The notes under the pieces: model-generated
Databases searched by the model: none
What the model was told of the DNA's origin: nothing
Seen by the model: the letters and a program-made list of their open reading frames with translations, nothing else
Part shown: positions 61,918-64,000 of the stretch, in pieces
Layout: each line of letters begins with the position of its first letter
Numbering within the stretch: position 1 is the first letter of the stretch
From: Nitrospira sp. LK70
GTDB taxonomy: Bacteria > Nitrospirota > Nitrospiria > Nitrospirales > Nitrospiraceae
Assembly: GCA_011090425.1 (NCBI GenBank)
Contig: PHGD01000008.1
Location: 1 to 64,000, forward strand
Length of the DNA: 64,000 nt
Direction: 5' to 3'
Position numbers and translations under genes: made by a program

Positions 61918-62618
61918 CCTCCAGGGTGACGATCTCCGTCATCATTCCGACTCTGAATGAAGAGAGGACCATTGGACAAACATTGTCATCCCTGCCCGTG
62001 GCTGAAATCCTCGAAGCCATCATTGTTGATGGAGGGAGCACCGATCAGACGATCTCGATTGCCGGAGTCTTTTGCGCGGAAGCATCAAACGTTCGCATCG
62101 TAACCGCTCCCGCAGGGCGGGCGCGCCAAATGAACGAGGGGGCGAAGGCCGGCCGGGGTGACATTCTGCTCTTCTTGCATGCCGACACGCTATTGCCGAC
62201 CGGAGCAACCCTGATGATCGAGGCGGCGCTCATCGACCCGGCGGTGGTGGGAGGACGCTTCGATGTCACCTTCGACTCTCGTTCAGCCTTGGGAACCATG
62301 ATCAGCACATTCATGAACTGGCGTTCTCGATTGAGCGGCATTGCCACGGGCGATCAGGCTCTGTTCGTACGCCGCCGGATTTTTGAACAGCTCGGAGGCT
62401 TCGCCGACATTCCGTTGATGGAAGACATTGAATTCAGTCGGAGACTGAAACGTACTGGACCGACGGCGGCACTTCATCACAAGGTCACCACATCGTTCCG
62501 CCGCTGGGAACAGCAGGGCCCCTTGAGGACGATCCTCTTGATGTGGACTCTTCGATTTTTGTATTGGATCGGGGTGAGTCCCCATCGGCTCAACGATCTT
62601 TACACGACAGTACGATAG
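61914..62618 (+). CDS. GT2-family glycosyltransferase (TIGR04283 type)
   Basis: A 234-residue GT-A fold transferase. It opens VTISVIIPTLNEERTIGQTL, then IIVDGGSTDQTISIAGV with the first DxD-like part, LLFLHADTLLP (metal-binding) and a closing FIRRW-like region (TTSFRRWEQQGPLRTILLM). TIGR04283 transferases often occur with a TIGR04282 partner, as here. The start is a GTG at 61914 that overlaps the previous stop (GTGA). The sugar donor is not known. Confidence 0.85.
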   Translation: MTSRVTISVIIPTLNEERTIGQTLSSLPVAEILEAIIVDGGSTDQTISIAGVFCAEASNVRIVTAPAGRARQMNEGAKAGRGDILLFLHADTLLPTGATLMIEAALIDPAVVGGRFDVTFDSRSALGTMISTFMNWRSRLSGIATGDQALFVRRRIFEQLGGFADIPLMEDIEFSRRLKRTGPTAALHHKVTTSFRRWEQQGPLRTILLMWTLRFLYWIGVSPHRLNDLYTTVR

Positions 62619-62621
62619 GAT

Positions 62622-63479
62622 ATGGGCGACCCAGCACACAGCACTCAACCCGCTTCGCCCGCTCAGCCCGCGTCGACGAGTCCGCGAGGCCCTCGGCTCC
62701 GCCGGGAGGCGAGCGTGCGAGGCGAGCCGTCAGCCCGCGTCGACGAGTCCGCGAGGCGTGCCCTCAGCACTGCCTTAGTGGTCTTCGCCAAAGCACCGAT
62801 CCCGGGTCAGGTGAAGACGCGTCTCTGTCCGCCGCTGACTCCCGACGAAGCGGCCACACTCCACGGCAGTTTCGTGATCGATACTTTGGAGAGGACAAAG
62901 GCAGCGGCCGCGAAAGTGAAACTGCAGCTCGATCGCCATCTCGCCTGTGCTCCGTCAGCAACACATGTCTTCTTCAAGATCATGGAAGAGCGGCATGGTG
63001 TGAAGTTGCTCGACCAAGTCGGCGACGGCCTCGGCTCGCGTATGGACCAGGTATTTAAAACACTGTTCGCACAAGGATACCGACAGGTCATACTCCTGGG
63101 GACGGACGTGCCGACCCTTCCGCTCGATCATTTTAAACAGGCCCTCACCTCGCTGGAGAACCACGATCTTGTGCTCGGTCCGGCTTTGGATGGAGGCTAT
63201 TATCTGATCGGCCTCAAGCGGATGGCGCCGGAGCTCTTCGCCGATCTTCCTTGGTCAACTGATCAGGTGCTCAGACTCACACAGGAGAAAGCAACAGGAA
63301 TCGGACTCAAGGCTTCCTTGATTCAACCTTGGCGAGACGTCGATACCCTGGCCGATCTTGAAGCCCTCATTGACGCCTGTACCGTCGAGAGCAAGAAACC
63401 AAAAAACGAACGGTCTTTTTCAGCCCGTACAACGGGTGTGCTTGAATTACTCGCTAAACGATTGCGAACGAGAGCATAA
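62622..63479 (+). CDS. TIGR04282-type glycosyltransferase with a repeat-containing N-terminus
   Basis: A 285-residue protein of the DUF2064/TIGR04282 group. The core from about residue 49 (TALVVFAKAPIPGQVKTRLC) has the metal-binding LLGTDVPTLP and ALDGGYYLIGL. It is likely a partner of the preceding TIGR04283 transferase. The first 48 residues are a Pro/Ala/Ser/Arg-rich extension encoded by a DNA repeat (two 28-base copies at 62663 and 62730). It has no counterpart in the family, and the repeats are read in two different frames. The start follows the previous stop by 3 bases. Confidence 0.8.
   Translation: MGDPAHSTQPASPAQPASTSPRGPRLRREASVRGEPSARVDESARRALSTALVVFAKAPIPGQVKTRLCPPLTPDEAATLHGSFVIDTLERTKAAAAKVKLQLDRHLACAPSATHVFFKIMEERHGVKLLDQVGDGLGSRMDQVFKTLFAQGYRQVILLGTDVPTLPLDHFKQALTSLENHDLVLGPALDGGYYLIGLKRMAPELFADLPWSTDQVLRLTQEKATGIGLKASLIQPWRDVDTLADLEALIDACTVESKKPKNERSFSARTTGVLELLAKRLRTRA
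62663..62757. repeat. 28-bp direct repeat inside a coding region
   Basis: A 28-base sequence starting TCAGCCCGCGTCGACGAG occurs at 62663-62690 and again, identical, at 62730-62757 (period 67). The spacing is not a multiple of three, so the copies are read in different frames and the duplication is at the DNA level. Confidence 0.8.
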
Positions 63480-63510
63480 TGACCCATTCATCGATCAACT
63501 GGGGAGCCGC

Positions 63511-64000
63511 ATGAGTCAGCGCGTCGCACTGATCACCGGAGGAGCGAAAGGCATAGGACGAGGGATTGCGCTCGACCTGGCGTCGCGGCAGTGGAACATC
63601 GCCTTCTGCTACAGAACCAGCGAAGCCGAGGCCAAGACCACGGCGCAGGATATCATCCGGCAAGGAGGACAAGCGCTGGCACTTCGATGCGATGTTTCTG
63701 ACCCAGTGGCAGCCACGCACATGGTCACGCAGGTTGAAAAAGAATGGGGCCGAATCGATGTCTTGATCAACGGCGCCGGCCCTTATCATCGAAGGAACCT
63801 GTTCGACGAAACCATCGAGGGATGGAACGAGATGTTCAACAGCAACTTGCATCCCATTTTCTATCTTGCTCAAGCTGTCGCTCCGGCCATGAAGGCCCGC
63901 AAGGCCGGCCGTATCATCAGTTTTAGTATGGCCAATGCGGATCAGATGGTAGCGCAGCCCGAGGTGACCGCCCACTACATCGCCAAAGCCGGAGTGCTCA
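63511..64000 (+). CDS. SDR-family oxidoreductase, 3' end beyond the window
   Basis: The first 163 codons of a short-chain dehydrogenase (FabG-like). The Rossmann loop is TGGAKGIG (residues 9-16), NGAG (about 87-90) follows, and the YIAK of the catalytic Tyr-Lys pair is near the end. GGGGAG precedes the ATG at 63511. The reading frame stays open at base 64000, so the gene is incomplete here. The substrate is not known. Confidence 0.85.
   Translation, partial: MSQRVALITGGAKGIGRGIALDLASRQWNIAFCYRTSEAEAKTTAQDIIRQGGQALALRCDVSDPVAATHMVTQVEKEWGRIDVLINGAGPYHRRNLFDETIEGWNEMFNSNLHPIFYLAQAVAPAMKARKAGRIISFSMANADQMVAQPEVTAHYIAKAGVL

Overview
The window most resembles a Nitrospira-like member of the Nitrospirota. 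This is an inference from gene content and style: a hydrogenase-4-like membrane complex, a membrane-anchored four-haem cytochrome c, stand-alone glycogen/trehalose-type hydrolases, a beta-barrel porin, glycine-zipper lipoproteins, and a CbbQ/NorQ-type ATPase. There is no rRNA or other decisive marker here, so the taxonomy should be confirmed by search. No tRNA, rRNA, CRISPR array, complete insertion sequence or prophage was seen. Most genes have clear Shine-Dalgarno sequences, and many start codons overlap the preceding stop codon (ATGA or GTGA), so gene order is a useful guide to operons.

Layout. 1-17 kb (mostly minus strand): a secreted protein of four repeated small domains; a GNAT acetyltransferase; glucose-6-phosphate dehydrogenase coupled to a HAD phosphatase; a Rieske-FAD reductase; a BON-domain protein; then carbohydrate genes (amylo-alpha-1,6-glucosidase, ROK glucokinase, GH15 hydrolase, sugar O-acetyltransferase), with a four-haem cytochrome c among them. 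Two gene remnants lie here: a histidine-kinase C-terminus and a copy of the GNAT N-terminus. A 160-bp MITE-like palindromic element is also present. 17-24 kb: the 2-oxoglutarate dehydrogenase complex (E1-E2-E3), followed by a cupredoxin and an HPF-like protein. 24-30.5 kb: a run of small redox and stress genes (TauE/SafE exporter, MBL-rhodanese protein, Fe/Mn SOD, SDR, NTF2-like, VOC, DsbA-like, DUF5069, NmrA-like). 30.5-41.5 kb: an unknown lipoprotein behind three exact-period 11-bp repeats, a porin, a TetR-HlyD-ABC exporter, Slp-type and glycine-zipper lipoproteins, DUF167 and CbbQ/NorQ.

41.5-53.2 kb (plus strand): an NtrB/NtrC-type two-component pair, several small uncharacterised genes including a 35-residue one-helix membrane protein, and a six-gene cluster in the order HyfB-C-E-F-G-I. 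The large subunit of this complex lacks all four Ni-Fe cysteines, while the small subunit keeps its 4Fe-4S ligands. It is therefore an Ehr-type (energy-converting hydrogenase-related) complex of unknown redox substrate, not a hydrogenase. This is the most interesting system in the window.

53.2-64 kb: a hybrid sensor kinase coupled to a YkgJ-DUF2156 fusion (minus strand), then a plus-strand run: an uncharacterised ATP-grasp-like protein, a glutaredoxin-like protein, a lysine 2,3-aminomutase-family radical SAM enzyme, a double-length dCTP deaminase, a membrane protein, two GT-A-fold glycosyltransferases (one with a DNA repeat inserted in its 5' end) and an SDR cut by the window edge.
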